Assembly: GCA_003599855.1 (NCBI GenBank)
Contig: QZKG01000072.1
Coordinates: 1 to 46,916 of the forward strand
Length of the DNA stretch: 46,916 bases
Source of the DNA: Gaiellales bacterium
Lineage (GTDB): Bacteria > Actinomycetota > Thermoleophilia > BMS3ABIN01
Direction of reading: 5' to 3'
Of the stretch, positions 15,340-23,578 are shown piece by piece (the stretch's first letter is position 1; every line of letters starts with the position of its first letter). Under the pieces are notes generated by a model that worked only from the letters and a program-made list of their open reading frames with translations, did no database searches and had not been told where the DNA came from. Position numbers and translations under genes: made by a program.

Positions 15340-15366
15340 TGTATACCGGGGGTAGTATTGTTGCAA
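15338..15366 (-). promoter_or_regulatory. Promoter of the adk-sat-aprBA-qmoABC operon
   Basis: On the minus strand TTGCAA (15366-15361), a 17-nt spacer, then TACAAT (15343-15338). The predicted start near 15331 gives a leader of about 270 nt before adk. It is the only good minus-strand promoter found upstream of adk. Confidence 0.65.
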
Positions 15367-15498
15367 GACGTGAAAGCCGCCCCGCCATTAATCTTTCTTA
15401 TTAGTAGTATTAGACGGGAATCCGGGCTTGGTTCAGGCTTTCTGGCCGGCGGCGCCAGCTGCCTTTGGCCGCCCCCGATCGCCTATCGTGTCTTCCGG

Positions 15499-16248
15499 TC
15501 AAACGCAAGCCCAGGCCGGCACCAGGCCCCAGGATTCAGACAGGGCCCGCCTGAGGCCGTCGCGGTCAGGTTCGACCTGCCCCACAAGCTTCCAGAAGCG
15601 GGCTGAATGGTCCAGGTGAACGGTATGGCACAGTTCGTGCGCCAGCACGTAGTCCACCAGCCGCGGCTCCAGGAACAGCAGTTTGAGGTTGAGGCTGATG
15701 TCACCCGCCGGCGAGCAGCTCGCCCAGCAGCTCTTCTGGTTCCTCACCGAGAGTCCCCCGTAACTGAACCCGTGCCTGGCGGCGAGGAGGTCGAGCCTCT
15801 GTCCCAGCCGCAGCCGGGCCCGGCGGGCCAGCCAGCGCCTGAGCGCCCGGGTAGCCGCCCCGGTATCGAACGCGGCGCCGCTGAGGCGCAGGCGGCCGAA
15901 GCCGCTCTCCAAGACGCGCGCCGAGCGCGATCCTGTGGGCTTCAGCTCTAGCGACCAGGACTCCCCCACCGCCATCAGGTCTATGTGAGCGGGGATCACG
16001 ACCGGCGGCAGTGCGGCCAGACGGCTCCGCTCCCGGGCGGCCCACGTCAGGGAGCGCTCTATCCAGGAGCGCCTGGCGCGGATGGCCTTGTCAACCTCCT
16101 CCGGGCGGCAGTGTCGGGGCACTGTCACGATCAGGCCGTCAGCGGGCGTGACCCGCAGGTTTATGTGCCGCGCCTGCGGGTGCACCCTGAGCCGGTAGGG
16201 CGTGTCCATGGCCGCATCCATCGCTGTCCTGTCATGGCTGGGGGTCAT
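15499..16248 (-). CDS. YgjP-type (DUF45/SprT-like) zinc metallopeptidase domain protein
   Basis: A 249-residue protein with the zinc-peptidase motif HELCHTVHLDH near residue 207, preceded by LVDYVLAHE and followed by FWKLVGQVEPD, the usual YgjP/DUF45 arrangement. The N-terminal half has the typical beta-rich RHINLRVTPADGLIVTVP lead. Substrate unknown. Relatives are found alone or with restriction and repair genes. Here it lies between the MMPL gene and the sulfate operon leader, on the same strand as both. The start is uncertain by up to 15 residues because several ATGs lie close together. Confidence 0.85.
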   Translation of the reverse strand: MTPSHDRTAMDAAMDTPYRLRVHPQARHINLRVTPADGLIVTVPRHCRPEEVDKAIRARRSWIERSLTWAARERSRLAALPPVVIPAHIDLMAVGESWSLELKPTGSRSARVLESGFGRLRLSGAAFDTGAATRALRRWLARRARLRLGQRLDLLAARHGFSYGGLSVRNQKSCWASCSPAGDISLNLKLLFLEPRLVDYVLAHELCHTVHLDHSARFWKLVGQVEPDRDGLRRALSESWGLVPAWACV

Positions 16249-16320
16249 GGCATGCTGACAGGTCTATTCGTCCCGCATCTGCCTGAGCCCTGCCTGACCT
16301 TCCGGCTGGCATGCCCGCCT

Positions 16321-18711
16321 TCAGGCGTCATCCGCCCGGGAGCCTTCCACATGCAGCTCGGGAAGCCAGCCGAGCCAGCGGGGCAGGTACCAGTTCCAGT
16401 CACCCAGCAGGCGCATGGACGCGGGCACGACCACCGAGCGGATGATGGTGGCATCCAGGAGCACGGCCACGGCCATGCCGAACCCCATCTGCTGGAAGCT
16501 CACCAGGGAGCCGCTGGCGAAGCCCCCGAAGATGACCACCATGATCAGGGCCGCGCCGGTGATGATGCTGCCGGTGGAACGGATGCCGAAGGCCACCGAG
16601 CCTGTGTTGTCCCCGGTCTCCATGTAGCGCTCGCGGATGCGGCTGAGCAGGAAGACATGGTAATCCATGGACAGCCCGAAGAGGATGGCGAAGAGGAACA
16701 GCGGGATCCAGGCGTCGATGGTCTCCACCTGGTTGAAGCCGAAGAGCTCGTTGCCGTAACCCTTCTGGAAGACCAGCACCAAGAGGCCATAGGAGGCGAA
16801 GACCGACAGCAGGTTCATGATGATCGCCTTGACCGGCACCACCAGCGAACGGAAGACCACGATCAGCAGGATGAGGCTCAGGCCCAGCACGAAGCTTATG
16901 ACGATGGGGCGGTACTGATCGGTGATGGCGTAGTAATCGAGGTTGAAGGCGATGTCCCTGCCGTCCTCCCCGGTGATGAGCACATCGCTGCCTGAGCCGG
17001 CGAAAGCCGCAGGCACGAACTCAGAGCGCACCCGCTCCACCACCTCGGTGGCCTGCCGCGAGGCGGGGTCCAGCGGTACCGGCGCATCGATGATGGCCGT
17101 ATCGCGGGCGTCGTTCACCTGGACCGCCACGGGTCCGAAGGTCTCCGGCTCACCGGCCAGCATCCGCTGGTAATTCTCCATCGCCGCCTGCACCTCGGGA
17201 GAGTCGATTGGGCCGTCCACGACAGCCCGGACCTTGCCGGTGAAGGCGAAGGGGAAATCCTCCTTGAGCACCAGCGTGCCCGCGACCCCGGTGAGGTCAT
17301 GGGGCAGGTCCTCTATCTTCCCCTGGCCGGTCTCGATGTCGAAGCTCGGCACGGCCAGCGAGACGAGCACGCCGACCCCTGCCAGCAGGCTGAGGACCGG
17401 GTGCTTCATGATGAAGCGCGACTCATGGTCCCAGAAGCCGCCATTCCGCCTCTGGGCGCGGCGGCGCAGGCGGCCGGCCAGAAGTGAGGCAGCGGCGGTC
17501 AGCAGCAGGAAGACCGGCGCCATGGCGATCAAAACCAGCGTGGCGGCGGCGGCATCGGTGACGTAGCCCGCCACGCCCGCGCCGGCGGCGGTGACCCCGG
17601 TCAATCCCAGGGCAGCGATGAGCAGCTTCTTGAGGGCGGGCCTTCCAGGGGAGTCGATGCGCCCGCCGATGAGCGACAGGACCGCTGGCAGGAGCGTCAG
17701 CGTCACCAGTATCGCCATGGCGACGACGAAGATGGCGCCGGCGGCGAGGCTCTGGAAAAGGCTCATGGGGACGAGCAGCAGGCCGATGAGCGCCAGGATC
17801 ACGGTGAGGCCGCTGAAGAAGACGGCGGCGCTCGCGGTGGAGCCGGACCTGATGATCGCCGCGCGCCTGTCGAGGCCGCCGGCCCGCTCCTCGCGGTAGC
17901 GGGAGACGGTGAAGAGGGCGTAATCGATCCCCACGGCCAGTCCCATCATGGTGATCATGTTGATCACGAAGAAGCTGAGGCTGTCCCAGATCTGTCCCGT
18001 GACGGCCGTGATCGCCATCGCGAAGGCGATGGCCACAGCCGCGATGATCAGGGGAATGGATGCGGCGACCAAAGCCACGAAGATAAAAACCAGAACCAGC
18101 AGCGCGATGGGGATGCCGAAGATCTCCGCCTGCCTCAGCGTCTGCTCGGCTGAGTGGTTGAAATCCTCGGAGATGGTGCCGCTGCCGGTGATATATAACT
18201 GGAACCCCTCCCGGACCCCGGAGTCGATGGTCGCCTCGTGGAGGGCGCCGATGTTGTCGAAAGCCTGCTCCTGCTCGCCAGCCATGGTCACCTGGATGAT
18301 CGAGGTATGGCGGTCTGCGGAGATGAAGGCCTCCTCGGGGACGCCCATCTCCGGCGGAATGATGAAATAGTTGACTGTCTCCTCCACCACGTCGTCGCCC
18401 AAACCCATGATCGAGCCCGTCAGGTACATCAGGTAAGAGCGGAACTCAGGGTCGTCCACGGTATAGCGGTCCGACCGCAGGATGACGACCTCCCTGACCT
18501 TGATGCCGCTGCCGAACCGCTCATCGACCAGCTTGAGGCCGCGCATGGACTCGGGGTCGTTGCTGAAGGCGAAATCCGTGGTGGTGGCGCCGGCCAGTAA
18601 GGTGGCGATGACAGCCAGGGCCAGGACCAGCAAGATGGCCCAGACCAGGATCGTGCGCCAGGGATGGTCGGCGCAGGCCCTGGCCAGGCTCCCCGTCGAA
18701 AGCTTAGCCAC
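16321..18711 (-). CDS. MMPL family (RND superfamily) transporter
   Basis: A 796-residue membrane protein starting with GTG at 18711 behind AAGGAGGAA. One helix at about 15-38 is followed by a large extracytoplasmic loop and a block of five helices (about 195-345). A second half repeats this plan, with helices near 370-400, 450 and 620-770. The motif GLAVGIDYALFTVSRYREE at about 255-275 and its counterpart LFGLSMDYHVFLLSRIRERY near 675 are the MMPL/HpnN signatures with the proton-relay Asp. Such exporters move lipids or hydrophobic compounds using the proton gradient. Cargo cannot be told. It is divergent from an ABC transporter. Confidence 0.92.
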   Translation of the reverse strand: MAKLSTGSLARACADHPWRTILVWAILLVLALAVIATLLAGATTTDFAFSNDPESMRGLKLVDERFGSGIKVREVVILRSDRYTVDDPEFRSYLMYLTGSIMGLGDDVVEETVNYFIIPPEMGVPEEAFISADRHTSIIQVTMAGEQEQAFDNIGALHEATIDSGVREGFQLYITGSGTISEDFNHSAEQTLRQAEIFGIPIALLVLVFIFVALVAASIPLIIAAVAIAFAMAITAVTGQIWDSLSFFVINMITMMGLAVGIDYALFTVSRYREERAGGLDRRAAIIRSGSTASAAVFFSGLTVILALIGLLLVPMSLFQSLAAGAIFVVAMAILVTLTLLPAVLSLIGGRIDSPGRPALKKLLIAALGLTGVTAAGAGVAGYVTDAAAATLVLIAMAPVFLLLTAAASLLAGRLRRRAQRRNGGFWDHESRFIMKHPVLSLLAGVGVLVSLAVPSFDIETGQGKIEDLPHDLTGVAGTLVLKEDFPFAFTGKVRAVVDGPIDSPEVQAAMENYQRMLAGEPETFGPVAVQVNDARDTAIIDAPVPLDPASRQATEVVERVRSEFVPAAFAGSGSDVLITGEDGRDIAFNLDYYAITDQYRPIVISFVLGLSLILLIVVFRSLVVPVKAIIMNLLSVFASYGLLVLVFQKGYGNELFGFNQVETIDAWIPLFLFAILFGLSMDYHVFLLSRIRERYMETGDNTGSVAFGIRSTGSIITGAALIMVVIFGGFASGSLVSFQQMGFGMAVAVLLDATIIRSVVVPASMRLLGDWNWYLPRWLGWLPELHVEGSRADDA

Positions 18712-18785
18712 AGTGCTTCCTCCTTCTCAGCTGGTCAGAAAGGCAACAGCCGGTGGGCAGGGACGGACCCTGCCGGACCAAGCAT

Positions 18786-18821
18786 TATGTACATATATAC
18801 ATACATCAATCTATATTGCAA
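18786..18821 (-). promoter_or_regulatory. MMPL promoter with an overlapping inverted repeat
   Basis: On the minus strand TTGCAA (18821-18816), 16 nt, TATATA (18799-18794). An inverted repeat TATGTA-6nt-TACATA (18786-18803) covers the -10 box, the position of a repressor operator. MMPL genes are often controlled by TetR-type repressors, but no regulator gene is adjacent here. Confidence 0.5.
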
Positions 18822-18923
18822 GCACCCTTCGGGACCGGCCATCCGGTTCAGGGACATGGCATCGCCCGCAACCGCCGGCCCCTGCCGTTCCCGCTGACCG
18901 CCTGGTTTTACGAACCCGCATGG

Positions 18924-18932
18924 TGGGATAAT
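18924..18932 (+). promoter_or_regulatory. Extended -10 promoter of the ABC transporter (leaderless)
   Basis: TGG-GATAAT ends 6 nt before the ATG at 18939, so transcription should start on the start codon itself. No Shine-Dalgarno sequence is present. Confidence 0.5.
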
Positions 18933-18938
18933 AAACGC

Positions 18939-19898
18939 ATGTCGCATGCCATGGAAAGCGATGTAACCAGGTCGGATAGAGAGCGTTGTGGGGAATGCGT
19001 CGTAGCTGCGGACGGGCTGACCAAGCGGTATCCCCCCGATATCACCGCGGTGGACAACCTCAGCATCAGTGTCTTCCGGGGAGAGGTCTACGGTTTCATC
19101 GGCCCCAACGGCGCCGGCAAGACAACCACCCTGAGAATGATCCTCGGTCTGGTCAGGCCCACGGCGGGCTCGGTGGTGGTGCTGGGCGGGCGGCCCGGGT
19201 CGCCGGATTCCCTGGCGCGCATCGGCGCTATCGTCGAGGCGCCGGCGTTCTACCCCTACCTTTCCGGACGCAACAACCTCAGGGTGCTGGCCTGCCACGC
19301 CGGCGTTTCCGAGGGTCGCATAGAGCCGGCCCTCGTGGAGGTTGGCCTCGCCGGTCGCGCTGACGACCGCTTCAAGTCTTACTCCATGGGGATGAAACAG
19401 CGCCTGGGGATGGCGGCGGCTCTCTTGAAGGACCCGGAGTTGCTCATCCTCGACGAGCCGACCAACGGCCTCGATCCTGAGGGCATCGCCGAGATGCGGA
19501 CGCTCATCCGCAGCCTGGGTGCGGGTCAGCGCACAGTGCTCCTTTCCAGCCATCTGATGGGCGAGATGGAACAGGTGTGCGACCGTATCGGCGTGGTGCG
19601 CTACGGCCGGGTGATCTATGAGGGAACCCTGGACGAACTGCGCGGCGGCGGGCGCCTCAAGGTCAGGGCCAGGCCAGTCGCCGCAGCCCGGGAGCTGCTC
19701 AAGGACCGCCCTGGCGGCGTCCGGGTCAGCCTGGAGGGCGAGGATACCCTGCTGCTGGAGGCCGGCGCGGACGAGGCGGAAGGCATCAACCGGCTGCTGG
19801 TCGAGGCGGGCGTCGAGGTCAGCGAGTTGTGCTTCCACCAGCCTACCCTGGAGGACGTCTACCTCGACCTGATCGAAAAAGTGGACGGTGGTTCCTGA
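18939..19898 (+). CDS. ABC transporter ATP-binding protein
   Basis: A 319-residue ATPase. Walker A is GPNGAGKTT (about residue 60), the signature segment is YSMGMKQRLGMA, Walker B is LLILDEPTNG, and an H-loop SSHLMGEMEQ follows. The C-terminal 90 residues match the regulatory tail of ABC-2 type ATPases. I chose the ATG at 18939 because a well-placed extended -10 box makes it leaderless. The ATG at 18951 is the other choice. Its stop overlaps the permease ATG by one base (TGATG), so both make one two-gene export system. Substrate unknown. Confidence 0.93.
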   Translation: MSHAMESDVTRSDRERCGECVVAADGLTKRYPPDITAVDNLSISVFRGEVYGFIGPNGAGKTTTLRMILGLVRPTAGSVVVLGGRPGSPDSLARIGAIVEAPAFYPYLSGRNNLRVLACHAGVSEGRIEPALVEVGLAGRADDRFKSYSMGMKQRLGMAAALLKDPELLILDEPTNGLDPEGIAEMRTLIRSLGAGQRTVLLSSHLMGEMEQVCDRIGVVRYGRVIYEGTLDELRGGGRLKVRARPVAAARELLKDRPGGVRVSLEGEDTLLLEAGADEAEGINRLLVEAGVEVSELCFHQPTLEDVYLDLIEKVDGGS

Positions 19899-20755
19899 TG
19901 GCCGGCATCAAACTCTACCTCCGGAGCGTGCAGGCGGAGTTGCTCCTGTTGAGGCGCAGGGTCTCGTACTGGATCATCCTGGCGGTCTACGCCGTCACGG
20001 GGATGCTGTTCAGCTATGTCTTCCCCTACCTGATATACCGCGACGCCATCGGCGGCCCCGAAGCCGCAGCGCGCATAGCCCTGGCCATTCTGCTGCCTGA
20101 GAACCTGGTGAGGTATTCCCTCACCGGGTTCCCCTTCTACGCGGGCATCATGGTATTCATCGTGGGCGTCCTGGCTGTAGGCAGCGAGTATAACTGGGGG
20201 ACGTTCACCAACACGCTGGTGCAGCGGGCAAGCCGCTCCCGCATCATGCTCTCGAAACTCACGGCCCTGGCCATCGCCCTGCTGCCCTTCGTGGCGATCA
20301 ACTACATCCTGGGCGCCGGTTTCAGTGCTGGCATCGCCATGATCGAGTCGGCGCCGATCACGTGGCCGCCACTCTGGGATATTGCGCGGGCCCTCGCCCT
20401 GTCATGGTACATCCTGCTCCTCTGGGCGACCTTCGGCGCCTTCCTGGCAGTGCTCTCTCGCGGCACCGCCCTGGCCATCGGCCTGGGCATCTTCTACGCG
20501 CTGGTGGTGGAAGGGGTCATCGCCCTGTTCGGCCGGCAGATAGACGCCCTGCTCTTCATCTCCAGGATCTTCCTGCGGACGGCGGGCTATTCCATCGTGA
20601 CCTCGCTGGGGGCCATGGTGGCCGGGGAGGGCGGCCCTGGAGCTTTCGAGGGGCCCTTCATAACGCCTGCCCGCGCGGCCGTGACCATGGCCGCCTACAT
20701 AACCCTGTTCAGCGCCTATGTCGTGTTCACCGTCAACCGCCGGGACGTGAACTGA
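19898..20755 (+). CDS. ABC-2 type transporter permease
   Basis: A 285-residue membrane protein with about six helices: one near 25-45 (WIILAVYAVTGMLFSYVF), one near 85-105, a long pair at 125-165, and three more in 170-275. The middle loop SEYNWGTFTNTLVQRASR is the cytoplasmic coupling segment of ABC-2 permeases. It is translationally coupled to the ATPase in front of it. The downstream tRNA-Ser gene is on the other strand, so the operon ends here. Confidence 0.87.
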   Translation: MAGIKLYLRSVQAELLLLRRRVSYWIILAVYAVTGMLFSYVFPYLIYRDAIGGPEAAARIALAILLPENLVRYSLTGFPFYAGIMVFIVGVLAVGSEYNWGTFTNTLVQRASRSRIMLSKLTALAIALLPFVAINYILGAGFSAGIAMIESAPITWPPLWDIARALALSWYILLLWATFGAFLAVLSRGTALAIGLGIFYALVVEGVIALFGRQIDALLFISRIFLRTAGYSIVTSLGAMVAGEGGPGAFEGPFITPARAAVTMAAYITLFSAYVVFTVNRRDVN

Positions 20756-20757
20756 GC

Positions 20758-20851
20758 TGGCGGAGGGGGTGGGATTCGAACCCACGAGGGACGTTGCCGC
20801 CCCTGCCGGTTTTCAAGACCGGTGCGTTCAACCGGACTCCGCCACCCCTCC
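20758..20851 (-). tRNA. tRNA-Ser(TGA)
   Basis: The minus strand folds with acceptor GGAGGGG/CCCCTCC, anticodon stem-loop CCGGT-CTTGAAA-ACCGG (anticodon TGA), a long variable arm and T arm GGGTTCGAATCCC. Discriminator G and encoded CCA (20760-20758). It lies 130 bp downstream of serS on the same strand. A perfect TATAAT at 20895-20890 is its likely -10 box. Confidence 0.95.
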
Positions 20852-20889
20852 GCAGCGCCGGGCGCAGCCGTGTCGCCGCCCGTGTACCC

Positions 20890-20895
20890 ATTATA
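20890..20895 (-). promoter_or_regulatory. -10 box of tRNA-Ser(TGA)
   Basis: A perfect TATAAT on the minus strand, about 40 nt before the mature tRNA 5' end. The -35 hexamer at 17 nt spacing (TAGGTA) is weak. Confidence 0.4.
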
Positions 20896-20980
20896 TTCGA
20901 CCGGCGGCGCGTTACCTACCGGTCAGAGGCATGGAAAAGCCGGAGTCCCCGCGGGGGGCGAGGCCCACCGCCAGTCGGCC

Positions 20981-22252
20981 TCAACCGATGCGGTCGACAC
21001 CCATGTAATGCCGGAGGGCTTCCGGCACGGTGATGCTGCCGTCGGCGTTCTGGTAGTTCTCCAGGATGGCGGCGAAGGTGCGGCCTACCGCCAGGCCGCT
21101 GCCGTTGAGCGTGTGGACGAAGCGGGGCTTGCCGCCGTCGGCGGGACGGTAGCGGATGTTCAGCCGGCGCGCCTGGAAATCGAGGAAGTTGGAACAGGAA
21201 GAGATCTCCTTGTAGTCATCGTAGGACGGCAGCCAGACCTCCAGGTCGTAGGTCTTGGAGGAAGCGAAGCCCAGGTCGCCGGTGCAGAGCGCCACCGTGC
21301 GGAAGGGCAGCTCGAGTCGCTTGAGCGCCTCCTCGGCGTGCAGGGTCAGGCGCTCCAGTTCTTCGGCCGAGGCCTCCGGCGTGACGAACTTGACCAGCTC
21401 CACCTTGTTGAACTGGTGCTGGCGGATGAGCCCGCGGGTGTCGCGCCCTGCGGCGCCCGCCTCGCGCCGAAAGCTCGGCAGGTAGGCGGTGACGTTCAGC
21501 GGCAGCTCTCCCTCATCCAGGATCTCTCCCCGGTAGAGGTTGGTGACAGGCACCTCGGCCGTGGGGTTCAGGTAAAGGTCATCGTCGCGGAGCTTGTACA
21601 TCTCCTGGGCGGCGAACTTGGAGAGCTGACCCGTCCCCTGCATGCTCTCGGTGTTGATGAGTATCGGCGGGAAAAGCTCGGTATAACCGTGCTCCCCCGT
21701 ATGGAGGTTGAGAAAGAAGTTGATCAGGGATCGCTCCAGGCGCGCTCCCGCCCCCCTCAGCAGCGTGAAGCGGGACTCGGCCACCTTGGTGCCGCGCTCC
21801 TGGTCGATGATTCCCAGCTCCTCTCCCAGCTCCCAGTGGGGTCTGGGTTCGAAGTCGAAGGATGGGGGCGTCCCGTGCCGGCGCAGGGTCACGTTGGCTG
21901 TCTCGTCGGCGCCGTCGGGAACGTCGTCCTGGGGCGTGTTGGGCAGCTCGGCGAGGATCTCCCCCAGCTCGGCCTCGATATCGTCGAGCACCGCCTCGAG
22001 CGCCTTGATCTCCTCCCCCACCTTTTTCATCGCGGCGATCCGCCCGCCCGCGTCCTCCCCCGCCTTCCTGGCGGCAGCGATGTCGTCGGAAGCCTTGTTG
22101 CGCAGCGCTTTCTTCTCCTCGACCTCCACCAGCAGCTCGCGCCGCTTCTTGTCCAGCTCGGCGAAAGCGTCAAGGGGGGCCTCGACGCCCCGGCGCGCCA
22201 GCGCCTTCCTTACCGATTCCGGCTCGCTGCGGAGCCGCCTGATGTCAAGCAT
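20981..22252 (-). CDS. serS: Seryl-tRNA synthetase
   Basis: A 423-residue class II synthetase of normal bacterial length. The N-terminal 110 residues form the long antiparallel coiled coil that grips the tRNA variable arm. Class II motif 2 reads SFRREAGAAGRDTRGLIRQHQF and motif 3 reads LNGSGLAVGRTFAAILEN. TAEVPVTNLYRGEIL precedes motif 2. It charges all serine tRNAs, including the one encoded directly downstream. The start MLDIRRLRSEPE is the standard one. Confidence 0.97.
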   Translation of the reverse strand: MLDIRRLRSEPESVRKALARRGVEAPLDAFAELDKKRRELLVEVEEKKALRNKASDDIAAARKAGEDAGGRIAAMKKVGEEIKALEAVLDDIEAELGEILAELPNTPQDDVPDGADETANVTLRRHGTPPSFDFEPRPHWELGEELGIIDQERGTKVAESRFTLLRGAGARLERSLINFFLNLHTGEHGYTELFPPILINTESMQGTGQLSKFAAQEMYKLRDDDLYLNPTAEVPVTNLYRGEILDEGELPLNVTAYLPSFRREAGAAGRDTRGLIRQHQFNKVELVKFVTPEASAEELERLTLHAEEALKRLELPFRTVALCTGDLGFASSKTYDLEVWLPSYDDYKEISSCSNFLDFQARRLNIRYRPADGGKPRFVHTLNGSGLAVGRTFAAILENYQNADGSITVPEALRHYMGVDRIG

Positions 22253-22378
22253 ATCGATCTCCCTCTCTTGCTGCTTCGGCTCAGTCTATCCGAACAGGGC
22301 GCCCCCGTGAAAGCCAGAACCCTGGCCCTGGCTGCCTGCCAGGGCTACAATGGAATTGGCCATGAACGGGAGAATTCC

Positions 22379-22705
22379 TTGAGCGACGAGTCGGCATACG
22401 GGCTTTACCGCAGGGGTGAGGCATTCCTGAGGTCACGCCATCCTGCCCAGGCGGCGGTGGTGCTCAGGCGCGCCGCGCGCCAGGAGCCGGACAAGACCTC
22501 CATCCGGGAGGCGCTGGGGCGCGCATACTTCGATTCCGGCGATTACGAGCGGGCGCTGGCGGAGTTCCTCCTGGTGGTCGAGGCCTGCCCCACCAACAGC
22601 TATGCCCATTATTGCCTCGGGCGCTCAGCCGCGCGGCTGGGCCGGGAGGAGTTGTCCCGCCGGCACCTGCGCCTGGCCAGCGCCATGGGCTACGAAGGCG
22701 GCTGA
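22379..22705 (+). CDS. Small tetratricopeptide-repeat (TPR) protein
   Basis: A 108-residue helical protein. Two to three TPR-type helix pairs can be seen (AYGLYRRGEAFLRSRHPAQA, SIREALGRAYFDSGDYERAL, YAHYCLGRSAARLGREE). I take the TTG at 22379 because GGGAG lies at the right distance and no in-frame ATG is available close by. It is divergent from serS, which starts at 22252. TPR proteins bind other proteins. The partner is unknown. Confidence 0.75.
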   Translation: MSDESAYGLYRRGEAFLRSRHPAQAAVVLRRAARQEPDKTSIREALGRAYFDSGDYERALAEFLLVVEACPTNSYAHYCLGRSAARLGREELSRRHLRLASAMGYEGG

Positions 22706-22723
22706 GACAACATCCCAGGCGTG

Positions 22724-23578
22724 TCAAAGTCTGACGACGCTCACCTCGACTTCGTCTTCGGCCACGCGCACCAGCAGGTAGTTATGGAAGCCGATGGCGG
22801 GCGACGGGTAGGGCTCGGCGCCGGCGCCTCCGGACACCCAGGCGTCGATCCCGTCAAGGCTGTATCGCAGCAGGCCGTGCACGTGGCCGGAGAAAAAAGC
22901 AGCGGTGTTCTCATGGCGCGAGGCGGCTGACGCCAGCTCGGCGCCACTGGCGTAGCCGGGCTCATCGAGGAGCCAGGCGACCTCGGGGTCAGGACTGCCC
23001 AGGGGGACATGCGTGAAGATGAACTGGCGCGGGCTCTCGGCTCCGGCCTCGAGCTCTTCCAGGGCCCACTCCATCTGGCCGGGGTCTATCCCGGTCGACT
23101 CATCCGCATTGTCCAGCAGGATGAAGTGGTCCCCACCGAACTCGAAGCTGGAGTGCGGGGGGCCTACTATCATGGAGAACAGCGACGCGTCACCGGCGCT
23201 GACCAGGTCGTGGTTGCCCGGTATCGAATGAACGGGCACGCCGGCGCTGGCCACGAAGCCCGCATAGCGCTCCAGCTCTTCCCTGGTCCCGGTATTGGAC
23301 ACGTCGCCGGTGTGGATGATGAACTGAGCGTCGTTCTCCCTGGCGGAAGCCACCGCCTGCGGCAGGATGCCGTTATCGAGGCCGTCGGTATGGCTGTCGC
23401 CCATGACGGCGAAAGTGTAGGACGCCGCCTCCGCAGCGCTGGCGGTTGGAGCCGCCGCGTCCCCCGTGGTGCCGGTTGCCTCACTGCCGGCGCCACCGCA
23501 GCCGGGCAGAGACAGCAGGACCAGCCACGACAGCAGGATGGCGAAGGCCTTCGCCCGCGTTGCGGCGCCGGGCATCAC
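22724..23578 (-). CDS. Lipoprotein metallophosphoesterase (calcineurin-like)
   Basis: A 284-residue exported protein. The signal peptide ends in the lipobox LSLPGC, followed by a Gly/Ala/Thr-rich linker. The phosphoesterase motifs come in order: MGDSHTDG, HTGDVSN, PGNHDL, FTHVP and FFSGHVHG, so all metal ligands are present. It acts on the outer face of the membrane on an unknown phosphate ester. Its start overlaps the end of the membrane-protein gene in front by four bases (ATGA), which suggests a joint function. Confidence 0.88.
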   Translation of the reverse strand: MMPGAATRAKAFAILLSWLVLLSLPGCGGAGSEATGTTGDAAAPTASAAEAASYTFAVMGDSHTDGLDNGILPQAVASARENDAQFIIHTGDVSNTGTREELERYAGFVASAGVPVHSIPGNHDLVSAGDASLFSMIVGPPHSSFEFGGDHFILLDNADESTGIDPGQMEWALEELEAGAESPRQFIFTHVPLGSPDPEVAWLLDEPGYASGAELASAASRHENTAAFFSGHVHGLLRYSLDGIDAWVSGGAGAEPYPSPAIGFHNYLLVRVAEDEVEVSVVRL

